Positions 1-8,430 of a DNA stretch of 64,000 nt are shown piece by piece. Numbering within the stretch: the stretch's first letter is position 1; every line of letters begins with the position of its first letter. This DNA comes from Beijerinckiaceae bacterium. GTDB taxonomy: Bacteria > Pseudomonadota > Alphaproteobacteria > Rhizobiales > Beijerinckiaceae. The stretch covers positions 1,026,110-1,090,109 of the forward strand of contig JALJOM010000003.1 in NCBI GenBank assembly GCA_024304885.1, in the 5' to 3' direction. Both the position numbers and the translations under genes were made by a program. The notes beneath the pieces are model-generated. The model had not been told where the DNA came from and ran no database searches. It saw only the letters and a program-made list of their open reading frames with translations.

Positions 1-2
1 TC

Positions 3-383
3 CGCCGTGTGGGCGAGGTGGCGAAGCTGATGACGGACGCCGGCCTCGTCGTGCTCTGCTCCTTCATCTCGCCGTTTCGCGCCGAGCGACGCCTCGTCCG
101 CGAGCTCCTCGACGAGGGCGAGTTCATCGAGATTTTCGTCGATACGCCGCTCGAGGAGTGTATCGCACGCGACCCCAAGGGTCTCTACAAGAAGGCCATC
201 GCCGGCGAGATCGAGAATTTCACAGGGATCAGCCAAGCCTACGAGCCGCCCGAATCGCCGGAGCTCGTCGTCTCTCGCAACAGCGAGACCGCCGAGCAAG
301 CCGCGGCGCGGATCGTCAAGCTGTTGATCGAGAAAGGTTTCGTCGATCATATCGACGAGCTCGGCGACGACTGGTCGATCTGA
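3..383 (+). CDS. cysC: Adenylylsulfate (APS) kinase, C-terminal part; 5' end outside window
   Basis: Phosphorylates APS to PAPS in assimilatory sulfate activation. The frame is open from the left edge ([10 protein letters not shown]), so the start and the P-loop lie outside the window. The visible 126 residues carry family landmarks: [12 protein letters not shown], then [20 protein letters not shown] and the [14 protein letters not shown] segment that contacts the nucleotide/APS, followed by YEPPE. The length downstream of these motifs is normal. Whether this is free-standing CysC or the C-terminal half of a CysNC fusion cannot be seen here; many alphaproteobacteria have the fusion. Confidence 0.93.
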   Translation, partial: RRVGEVAKLMTDAGLVVLCSFISPFRAERRLVRELLDEGEFIEIFVDTPLEECIARDPKGLYKKAIAGEIENFTGISQAYEPPESPELVVSRNSETAEQAAARIVKLLIEKGFVDHIDELGDDWSI

Positions 384-415
384 GGTCGTGGATGGACGGT
401 TCGCGTTTACCGTGC

Positions 416-1447
416 TCAGCCGAAGGCTGCCTCGACGAAGTATTGGTAGTTGTCGGCATTTGTCAGCGCCTTCAGCTGCTCGGCTGCCGTGCCGACGGCT
501 AGGGCCTTGCATTGAGTCGGGCCGTAGGCATGGTCATCGGTGCGCGCGAATGTGTGCGTGAACTCGTGGACGACGATACCCGCCTTTGTATTCAAGCCGG
601 TCTTGGCCTTGCCGAAGAAGGTACCGCCCAGATGTACCTTCGCCGGTTTCGTATCCCCGGAGACATAGGCATTCGTGCCGGTGTCGATGGAACGGCCGCC
701 GAAATACATGCGAACATCCTGGCTGATGTACGCATCGCAGACCTTCTGCAGCACCTTGCGCACCACAGCGCGCTTTGTCTGGTTGGCAGGGTTCCACGTG
801 GGCTTGGCGGCGCCAGCCAGAAACGGCAGCGTCGTCGTGTCGACCACGGCGGCCGGATTGCCGAAAAAGGCGGTGAAGGCCTGCGCGAGCAGGCCCGACA
901 TCGCCGAGGTCGGCAAGACGAATTGTTGTCGCGCGCTCATCAATAGGCCCTGGGCCCGCTCGTAGGCATATTCAGCCTCGTGGGTGAAGTTCGTTTTCTG
1001 CTTGCCTGCGCTCGTGAAGTTCTTGAGCTCGAGATGCGAATGCTTGGTCGACTTCACAATGTCGCCTGCCGTCAGAAGAGCTTTCAGCTCGCTCAGGATC
1101 GGCGTGAGGGACATGTTGATCAGCCGATTGTAATGGCTGGTCAGCGCGGTGGTGTTCGTGTCGCGGATAATTGACATGGCGAGGATGGTGGCCGACGCCG
1201 CTCGGCGCTTCTCGTTGCCCGGCTGCGGCAGGTTCGAGTTTGCGACGGAGTTGGCCCCTGCGAGCCCGCAGGCGGTGAGCGCGCGGTCGCGCATGGCGCG
1301 CACGTCGTCGGGATCGTTGCTGCCGTTGGTGAGCTTGTCGTTGAAATAGGCGTCGAGGTCTCGGTAGTTCAATGTCCCATCGTTGCCGATGCCACCGGCT
1401 GGAGCCTGAGTCTGGATGAAGGCGAGAAGTGTCTGCAGGTCATTCAT
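416..1447 (-). CDS. M35-type (aspzincin) metallo-endopeptidase domain protein
   Basis: A 343-residue protein if started at MNDLQTLL (1447); the frame stays open to a start at 1528, which would add 27 basic residues and looks less likely. Near the C terminus is HEFTH (about residue 294) followed by RTDDHAYG, which fits the aspzincin pattern HExxH + (G)TxDxxYG where the Asp is the third zinc ligand. NADNYQYFVE after it is also typical of M35 deuterolysin/Lys-specific peptidases. Seen: motifs in correct order and spacing. Known: M35 enzymes are mostly fungal and secreted. Inference: an active zinc protease of unknown target. No signal peptide is evident, and the N-terminal 250 residues match nothing I recognise. 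It stands alone, convergent with the APS kinase gene. Confidence 0.75.
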   Translation of the reverse strand: MNDLQTLLAFIQTQAPAGGIGNDGTLNYRDLDAYFNDKLTNGSNDPDDVRAMRDRALTACGLAGANSVANSNLPQPGNEKRRAASATILAMSIIRDTNTTALTSHYNRLINMSLTPILSELKALLTAGDIVKSTKHSHLELKNFTSAGKQKTNFTHEAEYAYERAQGLLMSARQQFVLPTSAMSGLLAQAFTAFFGNPAAVVDTTTLPFLAGAAKPTWNPANQTKRAVVRKVLQKVCDAYISQDVRMYFGGRSIDTGTNAYVSGDTKPAKVHLGGTFFGKAKTGLNTKAGIVVHEFTHTFARTDDHAYGPTQCKALAVGTAAEQLKALTNADNYQYFVEAAFG

Positions 1448-1554
1448 GTCGCGCTCGTGCGGTTGCTGCCGGCGAATTGTCTCGCCGAGACGCGAGCTAC
1501 GGCACAAGTGTCGAGCCGGCGGTGCCACAGAGCACAGGTGCTGCTACGCCGACT

Positions 1555-2652
1555 CTACCTCGTGCTCACGGAAGCGACCTGGCGCTCGTCGAGGGCCGTC
1601 GTCTTGATCAAGGCATAGACCCGCTTGCCTAGGACGAGGTCGAGCTCGTCCCGGGCATGGCGCGTCGTCATCGCGAAGAGATGGCCGTCGCCGTCGAGAA
1701 TCATGGAAATCGTCGCGAGCGGGCCGTTCTCCTGGACGGCGTCGATCGTGCCCGAAAGCGAGCTGCGAACGCTGAGGTGATGCGGCGGATCGACCGAGAG
1801 CACCACGTCGGTCGCCTTCACGATGATCCGCACCGTACCGCCGACGATGCCGGCAGGTCCCGCGAGCCACACGGTTCCGGCGGGATGGACGAGCTCGGTG
1901 AGCCCATAGGCGTCGTTCTTGCCGCGCACCTTCATGGTGAGCACCGACGAGCGGTCGAAACGGTTTTCCGCGGTCGCGGCGGCGAGGCTGCCGAAGATCT
2001 CCCCGGGCGGCCCGATCGCCTCGACCTTTCCGGCCTCGAGCCGGACGACCGTGGACGCGAGGCGGACCACCTCCTCCATCGCGTGCGAGACATAGACGAT
2101 CGGGACCCTGAACTCGTCGCGCACATGCTCGATCAGCGGTAGGATCTCGAGCTTGCGCTCGAGGTCGAGCGAGGCGAGCGGCTCGTCGAAAAGCAACAAT
2201 TTCGGGCAAGAGAGCAGCGCGCGTCCGATTGCGATCCGCTGCTTCTCGCCACCCGAGAGCAGGCCCGGCCGGCGCGTGAGCAAATGCCCGACGCCGAGCG
2301 TTTCGACCACTTGGTCGAACCGAATCGTGCGGTCCTGCGGTGGCGCGAACCAGCGCCCGAAAAGCAGGTTGTGTCGCACGGAGAGGTGCGGGAACAGAAG
2401 CGAGTCCTGGAACACGACACCGATCCGACGCCGATGCTTCGGAACGAAGGTCCGGGTCTCGGTATCGACGAGCGGCACCCCGTCGAGCGTGACGCGTCCG
2501 TGATCGGGCCGCGCCAATCCCGCAACGAGGGAGAGCGTCAAGGACTTGCCGGAGCCCGAGCGTCCGAAAAGGGCCGTGATGCCCTCCGAATTGGCAAAGC
2601 CGACCCGCAGGTCGAAGCTGCCGACCCTGCGTGCGACATCGACCTCGATCAT
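1555..2652 (-). CDS. modC: Molybdate ABC transporter ATP-binding protein ModC
   Basis: ATPase of the molybdate importer, on the cytoplasmic face of the inner membrane. 365 residues with Walker A GRSGSGKS (30-37), ABC signature LSGGEKQR (from 132), Walker B LLLFDEP (152-158) and an H-loop YVSHAMEE. The C-terminal ~130 residues include a TOBE/Mop-like molybdate-binding domain (about 295-355). The ATG at 2652 overlaps the modB stop by 4 bases (ATGA), so modB and modC are coupled. Size and layout match E. coli ModC. Confidence 0.95.
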   Translation of the reverse strand: MIEVDVARRVGSFDLRVGFANSEGITALFGRSGSGKSLTLSLVAGLARPDHGRVTLDGVPLVDTETRTFVPKHRRRIGVVFQDSLLFPHLSVRHNLLFGRWFAPPQDRTIRFDQVVETLGVGHLLTRRPGLLSGGEKQRIAIGRALLSCPKLLLFDEPLASLDLERKLEILPLIEHVRDEFRVPIVYVSHAMEEVVRLASTVVRLEAGKVEAIGPPGEIFGSLAAATAENRFDRSSVLTMKVRGKNDAYGLTELVHPAGTVWLAGPAGIVGGTVRIIVKATDVVLSVDPPHHLSVRSSLSGTIDAVQENGPLATISMILDGDGHLFAMTTRHARDELDLVLGKRVYALIKTTALDERQVASVSTR

Positions 2653-3344
2653 TGGACGTACTTCAGGCGCTGTTCCGCGTGCTTCTGGATGAGTTCCGAC
2701 ACCACGAGCGCCGCCAATGCGATGACGACGGCGACGAAGGTCAGCCGAAACGCCCCCGCGTCGCCGCCGGGTATCTGCGTATAGGTATAGATCGCCGCCG
2801 AGATCGTCTGCGTCTCGCCGGGGATATTCGACACGAAGGTGATCGTCGCTCCGAACTCGCCGAGCGCCTTGGCGAAGGCGAGAATCCAGCCGACCACTAT
2901 TCCCGGCAGGGCGAGGGGCAGGGAGACCGTAAGGAACGACCAGGAACGGTTGGCGCCGAGCGTTCCCGCCGCCAGCTCGAGGCGCCGATCTATGGCTTCG
3001 AAGGAGAGGCGCATGGCCCGGACCATGAGGGGAAAGCCCATCACGCCGCAGGCGAGCGCCGCGCCGGTCCAGCTGAACGAGAAGACGATGCCGATCTCGG
3101 CCAGCGGTGCGCCGAGGAGGCCCTTGCGTCCGAACAGGATCAGAAGGAGGAACCCGGTGACGACGGGCGGCATGACGAGCGGTAGATGGACGAGACCGTT
3201 CAAGAGCGTCTTGCCCGGGAAGCTCCAGCGGGCCAGCGCATAGGCGACGAGGATCCCGAGCGGCAAGCTGACGATCGTCCCGACGAGCGACACGCGAAGC
3301 GAGAGAAGGATCGCCGTCCATTCCTGAGACGACAGCTCGATCAC
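2649..3344 (-). CDS. modB: Molybdate ABC transporter permease ModB
   Basis: Inner-membrane permease of the molybdate importer, 231 residues, about five helices. The EAA loop is seen as ELAAGTLGANRSWSFLTVSLP and is followed by LALPGIVVGWILAFAKALGEFGAT, a strong ModB/CysT-type signature (GEFGAT). The start chosen is GTG 3344 (VIELSSQEW): the ATG 35 codons upstream would run into modA and add a non-membrane leader. It lies 73 bases after modA and overlaps modC by 4 bases. Confidence 0.94.
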   Translation of the reverse strand: MIELSSQEWTAILLSLRVSLVGTIVSLPLGILVAYALARWSFPGKTLLNGLVHLPLVMPPVVTGFLLLILFGRKGLLGAPLAEIGIVFSFSWTGAALACGVMGFPLMVRAMRLSFEAIDRRLELAAGTLGANRSWSFLTVSLPLALPGIVVGWILAFAKALGEFGATITFVSNIPGETQTISAAIYTYTQIPGGDAGAFRLTFVAVVIALAALVVSELIQKHAEQRLKYVQ

Positions 3345-3417
3345 GCGTCTATCCCTATCTTCGTCGTTCCCAGTCCAGAAGGCCCGAGCCCACCCGGCGA
3401 GACTCGTGCCGGAGACG

Positions 3418-4233
3418 TCACTTCGACAGGATGCCGAACCCCTGCGCAAGAAAGATCTTCGTCGCGGCCTGCGACGAGAGGAACGAGATGGCCTTGGGGG
3501 CGGCGGGGTTCGTCGAGGCGGCCACGAGAGCTACGGGATAGACGATCGGCTTGTGCGACTTTTCGGGAAACGTGCCGACGACCCGCACCTTCGGCTCCGC
3601 CTTGGCATCGGTCGCATAGACGATCCCGAACCGTGCTTCGCCGCGGGCCACGAGCGCCAGTGCCGCACGGACATTCTCCGCTTGGGCGAGCGCGGGCTCG
3701 ACCGACGCCCAGACGCCGAGGCTTTCCAGCGACTCCTTGGCGTAGACGCCTGCCGGACACGATGCGACGGTGCAGACGGCGATCTTGCCGTCCCCCGTGG
3801 CACCGGCGAGATCGAATCCCTTCTCGATCGCGAGCTTGGTGTTCTGATCGATCGGCTCGACGAGGACGAGCTTGTTGCCGAGCAGGTTGCGGCGCGTCAG
3901 AGGCCGGAGCAGCTTGGCCTTGTCCACGTAGTCCATCCATGGCAGATCGGCCGAGATGAAGACATCGGCCGGCGCACCTTGCTCGATCTGCTTGGCGAGC
4001 ACGGCGGACGAGGCATAGGTGATCTTGAGCTCGCTCCCCATGTCCTTCTTGAAGGCTGCCGCGATCTCGTCGAGTGCGGTCTTCAGGCTCGCCGCGGCGA
4101 AAACGACGATCGCTCGCTGCTCGTCGGCCGGTGGTGTGGCCTTCTTCTGCGCCAGGACCGCGCCGGCCGTGAAAACGGTCGTCAGCGCGACCAACGTGAG
4201 CGCCGCGAGCCTGCGGCGTGTCGTCGTGGCCAT
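3418..4233 (-). CDS. modA: Molybdate ABC transporter periplasmic binding protein ModA
   Basis: Captures molybdate in the periplasm and delivers it to ModBC. 271 residues. The start at ATG 4233 is fixed by a ribosome site (GGAGGCAAGGA) immediately upstream. A signal peptide spans about residues 1-30 (RRRLAALTLVALTTVFTAGA, cleavage near VLAQ). The mature part begins with VVFAAASLKTALDEIAAAF, the oxyanion-binding AAASL motif of ModA, and has ADVFISADLPWMD and later GEARFGIVYATDA. First gene of modABC; a ModE-like dyad lies about 70 bases upstream of the start codon. Confidence 0.95.
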   Translation of the reverse strand: MATTTRRRLAALTLVALTTVFTAGAVLAQKKATPPADEQRAIVVFAAASLKTALDEIAAAFKKDMGSELKITYASSAVLAKQIEQGAPADVFISADLPWMDYVDKAKLLRPLTRRNLLGNKLVLVEPIDQNTKLAIEKGFDLAGATGDGKIAVCTVASCPAGVYAKESLESLGVWASVEPALAQAENVRAALALVARGEARFGIVYATDAKAEPKVRVVGTFPEKSHKPIVYPVALVAASTNPAAPKAISFLSSQAATKIFLAQGFGILSK

Positions 4234-4299
4234 TCCTTGCCTCCAACTCCTTCGGAGCCCTGGCACAAGATCGGCGACAGCGCTCCTCGTCGCCGCGAT

Positions 4300-4319
4300 C
4301 TATATCTGTCATTACATAG
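4300..4319 (-). promoter_or_regulatory. Candidate ModE-type (Mo-box) operator upstream of modA
   Basis: An AT-rich imperfect dyad, CTATAT-N8-ACATAG (5 of 6 pairs), lies 67-86 bases upstream of the modA start in otherwise GC-rich sequence. The left flank reads CGAT. Known Mo-boxes bound by ModE are inverted repeats built on TATATA with flanking CG. The match is partial, so this is a candidate for molybdate-dependent repression only. Confidence 0.35.
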
Positions 4320-4580
4320 CTTCGCAAGCGCTTCGGGGCATTGCGTGCATGAGTGATGATCGGGCCGGGCTTGGAAACCTGGTGTCGGGACGTGTGGAGG
4401 ATCGATTCGAGCAGCCGAGGAACGTCGGCCGGCGAGCACTCGCAGGAGGGGCGATGCGCGCTGAATATGGACTATGCGATCGAGAAAAGGAGAACGGGAA
4501 GGGACCGCCCGGTACGAGCTCGTCCCTTCATCGGGGTGCGGGAAGGTGGAATGACGTTCGGCAGCTTGCCTGCTGCCTTG

Positions 4581-4880
4581 TCAATGCTGCGTGACCATGC
4601 TGCAGCCGGGACAAATCGCCGGCTGAAGAATCTGATGCAGGCCGAACAGGATGGGTTGGTCGACCCCCCGCATTGCCTCGCGCAGGGCTTGGCGCTCCTT
4701 TTCGCCGACGCTCTCGTCGAATTGGCGGACAGTCCGTGCTGCGAATGCACCCATCGTCATGCCGCTGAGGCGTGCCGTGGCGTCGACCTTGCTCGCGAAC
4801 TCGGTTCCCAACGAGGCGACAGCTGCTCGGGCGACTTTCTCGTTAGAGCACGTATGCACGATTTCGGCGACCAGACACAT
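4581..4880 (-). CDS. Small conserved hypothetical protein (helical)
   Basis: 99 residues from ATG 4880, which has a good ribosome site (GAGGG, 4-5 bases upstream); an upstream ATG at 4934 lacks one. The sequence is mostly helical and alanine-rich, with MCLVAEIVHTC at the start, then SGMTMGAFAARTVRQFDESVGEKE and GVDQPILFGLHQIL. It resembles short uncharacterised proteins common in Hyphomicrobiales, recalled by pattern only. It has cysteines near the start (C2, C11) and a CPGC pair near the C terminus that could bind a metal or form a disulfide. No function is assigned. It is isolated between modA and a long intergenic stretch. Confidence 0.6.
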   Translation of the reverse strand: MCLVAEIVHTCSNEKVARAAVASLGTEFASKVDATARLSGMTMGAFAARTVRQFDESVGEKERQALREAMRGVDQPILFGLHQILQPAICPGCSMVTQH

Positions 4881-5425
4881 GTTGCCCTCACTTCTCGCGC
4901 ATTGTGAGACCTCGACAAGCCGGTAACGTTTCACTCGCGGATTCTCGCCATTTCCAGTCGGTCTCGGTCCGCCTCGAACGTTCGACAGCGGGCGATGCGA
5001 GGCCGTCGCTCGGCGCGCGCAGCCAAATCCGACTGGCGTTCGAACCCGTTCTCCGAGGAGGCTCTGGAGCCGGGCACGATCGAGATCCGGAGTAGCATAG
5101 AGGCTAATATCGAAACGAGCGGGGCGTCAATATCGGAGTTTCAAAAGAAATGCCATTGCAATGCAGCATTTCTTTGGCCTTCACGAAGCAAGCGCAAAAA
5201 AGTCTCTCGTGTCGTCGAGGTAGACCGGTCGGGAGTCCGAGGCGCATTTGCTGAGCTTGAATTACGGCCGCTTTGCGAAAAAACCGACCAATTCTCGAAA
5301 CGGCTCTGATCGCGTTCGACGAACATATCTTCGAACAGGGTTGAAAGGCCAGTAACACTATTTTGGCCGGGGCTCGAGCGCATTCCGATCCGGCAGAATC
5401 GAAACGCAGCTCCAAATTCTTGTTT
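4881..5425. other. Intergenic region, no supported gene
   Basis: About 545 bases without a convincing gene. Open frames here (for example 5104-5433 minus) have odd composition, no ribosome site and no family resemblance. Base composition is less GC-rich than the neighbours. The region ends in a dispersed repeat that abuts the CoA-transferase operon. Confidence 0.6.
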
Positions 5426-5512
5426 TGTCGCATTTTCGCATCGAATTCGATCTATCGAAACATCGAGATCGAAATGCGAACCGGTGCCCGGTTCGCTGGA
5501 AAATACTCTAGC
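5426..5512 (-). repeat. Dispersed intergenic repeat, family A, copy 1 (inverted)
   Basis: Read on the minus strand it begins GAGTATTTTCCAGCGAAC, continues with a CACCGGTTCGC core, then GATGTTTCGAT and ends ATGCGAAAATGCGACAA. The copies at 44681-44768 and 58043-58130 have the same blocks in the same order. It sits eight bases beyond the end of the downstream CoA-transferase gene. Confidence 0.8.
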
Positions 5513-5519
5513 ACCGGCC

Positions 5520-6182
5520 TCAGGCGGCCCTGCTCGCGAGATCCGACGAAACCACGAACTCCGCGCGAGTCTTGGCTTTCACTTCCTCGAGCGTCACGCC
5601 GTCGGCGAGCTCGACGAGCGTCATGCCGGTTCCGTTCTCCTTGTCGATCGTGAACACCGCGAGATCGGTGATCACCATGTCGACGACCCCCGTGCCGGTG
5701 AGCGGGAGGGTGCATTCGCGCAAGAGCTTCGGCTCGCCCTTCGCGGTGTGCTCCATGACGACCACGACGCGCTTGACCCCGGCGACGAGGTCCATGGCGC
5801 CGCCCATGCCCTTCACCATCTTGCCGGGGATCATCCAATTGGCGAGGTCGCCCTTGCCGGTCACCTCCATCGCGCCGAGGATCGCGAGGTCGATATGACC
5901 GCCGCGGATCATCCCGAAGCTGTCGGCCGAGGAGAAATAGCTCGTCGTCGGCAGCGAGGTGACGGTCTGCTTGCCGGCATTGATGAGGTCCGGATCCTCC
6001 TCTCCGTCGTAGGGGAAGGGTCCCATGCCGAGCATGCCGTTCTCGCTCTGCAGCTGCACGCTCATGCCGGGTGGGATGAAGTTCGAGACGAGCGTCGGAA
6101 TTCCGATCCCGAGATTGACGTAGTAACCGTCGCGCAGCTCCTTGGCGGCGCGCTCGGCCATCTGGTCGCGGGTCCAGGCCAT
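5520..6182 (-). CDS. scoB: 3-oxoacid CoA-transferase subunit B
   Basis: Beta subunit of the heterodimeric CoA-transferase that moves CoA between succinyl-CoA (or acetyl-CoA) and acetoacetate or a related 3-oxoacid. 220 residues. The SENG motif gives the catalytic Glu47, which forms the glutamyl-CoA thioester in this family; GIGIPTLV near the start and [14 protein letters not shown] are also typical. It begins 13 bases after subunit A, so the two form an operon. Substrate choice (succinyl-CoA:acetoacetate versus 3-oxoadipate) cannot be decided from sequence. No catabolic genes flank it, which favours a ketone-body or polyhydroxybutyrate role (inference). Confidence 0.93.
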   Translation of the reverse strand: MAWTRDQMAERAAKELRDGYYVNLGIGIPTLVSNFIPPGMSVQLQSENGMLGMGPFPYDGEEDPDLINAGKQTVTSLPTTSYFSSADSFGMIRGGHIDLAILGAMEVTGKGDLANWMIPGKMVKGMGGAMDLVAGVKRVVVVMEHTAKGEPKLLRECTLPLTGTGVVDMVITDLAVFTIDKENGTGMTLVELADGVTLEEVKAKTRAEFVVSSDLASRAA

Positions 6183-6195
6183 GGGGTAGGGCTCC

Positions 6196-6903
6196 TCAGG
6201 CGGCGAGACGGGGGCGCGTAGTGCGCTTCTCGATCAGCTTCTCGATGCCGGGCGCATGGACGATGCGGTGCACGAAGATGCCGGGCGTATGGATCGCGTC
6301 CGGGTCGATCTCCCCGGGCTCGACGAGATGCTCGACCTCGGCGACGGTGATCGTGCCGGCCGTCGCCATCATCGGGTTGAAGTTGCGCGCGGTCTTGCGA
6401 AAGACGAGATTGCCTTCCGTGTCGCCCTTCCAGGCGTGCACGAGCGAGACCTCGGCGGTGAGCGCGCGTTCCATGACAAAGAGGGCGCCGTCGAACTCGC
6501 GGACCTCCTTGCCTTCCGCGATGACGGTCCCGACGCCGGTCTTGGTGAAGAAGGCGGGGATCCCGGCGCCGCCCGCACGGATCCGCTCGGCGAGCGTACC
6601 CTGGGGGTTGAACTCGAGCTCGAGCTCTCCGGAAAGATAAAGCGTCTCGAAGAGCTTGTTCTCCCCGACATAGGAGGAGACCATCTTGCGGATCTGCTTC
6701 GTCTCGAGCAAGAGCCCGAGCCCGGCGCCGTCCACTCCGGCATTGTTGGAGATCACCGTGAGATTCTTCGGGCCGAGATCGCGCAGGGCCAAAATGAGCG
6801 TGGTCGGAATGCCGCAGAGGCCGAAGCCGCCGGACATGATCGTCATGCCGTCAGCGACGATCCCTTCCAGCGCCGAGCGGGCGTCGGGATAGACCTTGTT
6901 CAT
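6196..6903 (-). CDS. scoA: 3-oxoacid CoA-transferase subunit A
   Basis: Alpha subunit partnering the downstream subunit B. 235 residues from ATG 6903 (AAGG 7 bases upstream); the longer open frame to 7083 has an implausible leader. Landmarks are [13 protein letters not shown] near residue 25, NNAGVDG, then [25 protein letters not shown] and [12 protein letters not shown]. Length and motif order match the bacterial ScoA/PcaI/AtoD family. First gene of a two-gene operon on the minus strand. Confidence 0.93.
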   Translation of the reverse strand: MNKVYPDARSALEGIVADGMTIMSGGFGLCGIPTTLILALRDLGPKNLTVISNNAGVDGAGLGLLLETKQIRKMVSSYVGENKLFETLYLSGELELEFNPQGTLAERIRAGGAGIPAFFTKTGVGTVIAEGKEVREFDGALFVMERALTAEVSLVHAWKGDTEGNLVFRKTARNFNPMMATAGTITVAEVEHLVEPGEIDPDAIHTPGIFVHRIVHAPGIEKLIEKRTTRPRLAA

Positions 6904-7090
6904 GGGGTGCCTTCTGATCGCGGAGCCGAGATTCGGGAGGCGGGCTGTCGTGGCGCTGTGCCCTTGGTGCCGAGGCAGAACGCGCCTCCGACCAAGCCCG
7001 AATTGCCGGCTCGGCGTGGATTCGCCACCGAGCACGGGCGGCGGAAGCATTATAGCCGCGCTAACGGACCGGTCCAGGCGCAATTCGGCT

Positions 7091-7840
7091 TCACGAGGCG
7101 GGCCTGACGGCCGTCAGCACGGTGTCGAAGCTCTCTCGGAACAAGACCTCGACACGATCGAAGCCGATCGCGCGCAGGAGTTCTCGGGCCGGCCCGAGCC
7201 GCATGACTCGCTCGGGCGAGGCGTCGCTGAAGAGATGGAGAATCCACGGCTCGAGCAGGTCCGTGCGGCCCAAGGCGAGCAGCACCTCCATGTAGCGCTT
7301 GGCCTCGGCCTGGGTGAGCCTCGTCTGCTCGAGCGCGTCGTCCAGCGCGTAGCGGTCGCCGTTCACGAAGCTGCCGCCGGGTCGCAGAACGCGAAAGATC
7401 TCGGCGAGCACGAGGGTTCGGTAGTCGTCGAGGAAATTATGGATCGTATAGGCCGAGGCGACGACATCGGCGCTCGCCGACGGCAGGTCGCGCAAGGCCG
7501 AAAGCGCGTCCGCCTCGACGAGCCGCACGCGCCCAGAGCCGAGGTCGTCGGAGAGATTTCCCTGCGCTTGCTCGAGCATCGTAGGCTCGTTGTCGATCGC
7601 GATCACCTCGAGGCCCGCGCGCCCTTCGAGCAGGGCACGCGTGGTGACCCCGGTTCCGCAGCCGATCTCGAGCACGGCGAGCCTTCCCTCGGGTGACGAA
7701 GGGAGGCCGGCGACGACAGCGCCGACCCGGCGGCTGAGCTCCGCCGCCATCGGGCAAATCAGCTCGAGGATGTCGTAATCGGTGCCGATCCGGCCCGAGA
7801 ACAGCCGTTCCGCCTGCGCAAAGCTCGAAGGGCTCGTCAT
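7091..7840 (-). CDS. Class I SAM-dependent methyltransferase
   Basis: 249 residues. Motif I VLEIGCGTG (57-64) with the acidic end of strand 2 at VIAIDNEPTM; motif post-I/II VRLVEADAL; DVVASAYTIHNFLDD and LRPGGSFVNGD complete a type 11/12-like Rossmann methyltransferase. The substrate cannot be inferred: the C-terminal part (AEAKRYMEVLLALG...) is unspecific. Monocistronic, with no strong ribosome site before ATG 7840. Confidence 0.85.
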   Translation of the reverse strand: MTSPSSFAQAERLFSGRIGTDYDILELICPMAAELSRRVGAVVAGLPSSPEGRLAVLEIGCGTGVTTRALLEGRAGLEVIAIDNEPTMLEQAQGNLSDDLGSGRVRLVEADALSALRDLPSASADVVASAYTIHNFLDDYRTLVLAEIFRVLRPGGSFVNGDRYALDDALEQTRLTQAEAKRYMEVLLALGRTDLLEPWILHLFSDASPERVMRLGPARELLRAIGFDRVEVLFRESFDTVLTAVRPAS

Positions 7841-7928
7841 GCTCTGTAATTTCCGGCTCGAATGCGCGGATCGCAGGAGCCGTGCAGCCGGCGCCTGCCT
7901 GTCGATCTCTTGACTTGGGCGCCCCTTC

Positions 7929-8399
7929 CTATTCGGGCGGCGCGTCCTTCCGTTCGATCATGAAGTTGATGGGCACGCTGCGCAGCTTGTCGAAGACGAG
8001 CGTCCCTTCGATCATCTCACCCTCTGCGAGGGTCTTGCCGATCTTGCCGAAGCGGATTTGGTAGGTGCTCGGCGTCAGCTCCAGGCTGCCGCGCGGCTTG
8101 ATGGCGAGCCCGCCCACGACCTTGCGGGAGGTGACCTTGCCGTCGCTCTCGATGATCTCGTAGAGCGTTCCGGGACCGATGCCGTCGAGGGTCGCGCCGA
8201 GCAGACGTTCCGGGACGTCGCCTTCGTTCTTGATCTCGATGATGCAGCCGTAGGTCCCCGCCGCGCCGGCCTCGGCGGCCTGAACCCACGGATGCCCGAT
8301 CCTGATCTTGCCGAACACTTCCTCGTGCGCCGGCGCGGTGGAAGGGAGGCTCGTCGCGAGCGCCGCCACGAGGATTGCTCGCCGAGACCAAAGCGCCAT
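7929..8399 (-). CDS. PCu(A)C-like periplasmic protein with degenerate copper site (copy 2)
   Basis: 156 residues. The start is ATG 8399 (MALWSRR), as GGAGAAG lies 6 bases upstream; a second ATG two codons earlier is too close to it. Signal peptide about 1-25, with predicted cleavage giving a mature N terminus HEEVFG, then GHPWV as in PCu(A)C copper chaperones (DUF461). The fold signature is kept (IEIKNEGDVPERLLGA, GTLVFDKLRSV). However, the conserved copper ligands of the family (His in the LHE segment, the following Met, and the HxM before the last strands) are replaced by YE, no Met, and TYQIRF. It is about 70% like the adjacent upstream copy by eye, so a tandem duplication. Inference: periplasmic, perhaps no longer a standard Cu+ chaperone. 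Confidence 0.8.
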   Translation of the reverse strand: MALWSRRAILVAALATSLPSTAPAHEEVFGKIRIGHPWVQAAEAGAAGTYGCIIEIKNEGDVPERLLGATLDGIGPGTLYEIIESDGKVTSRKVVGGLAIKPRGSLELTPSTYQIRFGKIGKTLAEGEMIEGTLVFDKLRSVPINFMIERKDAPPE

Positions 8400-8430
8400 G
8401 TGCATCTTCTCCGGCCGATCGGAAACCATA

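Noticed and set aside
5104-5433. Possible 109-residue gene on the minus strand
   Set aside because: No ribosome site, no family resemblance and it runs into a dispersed repeat.
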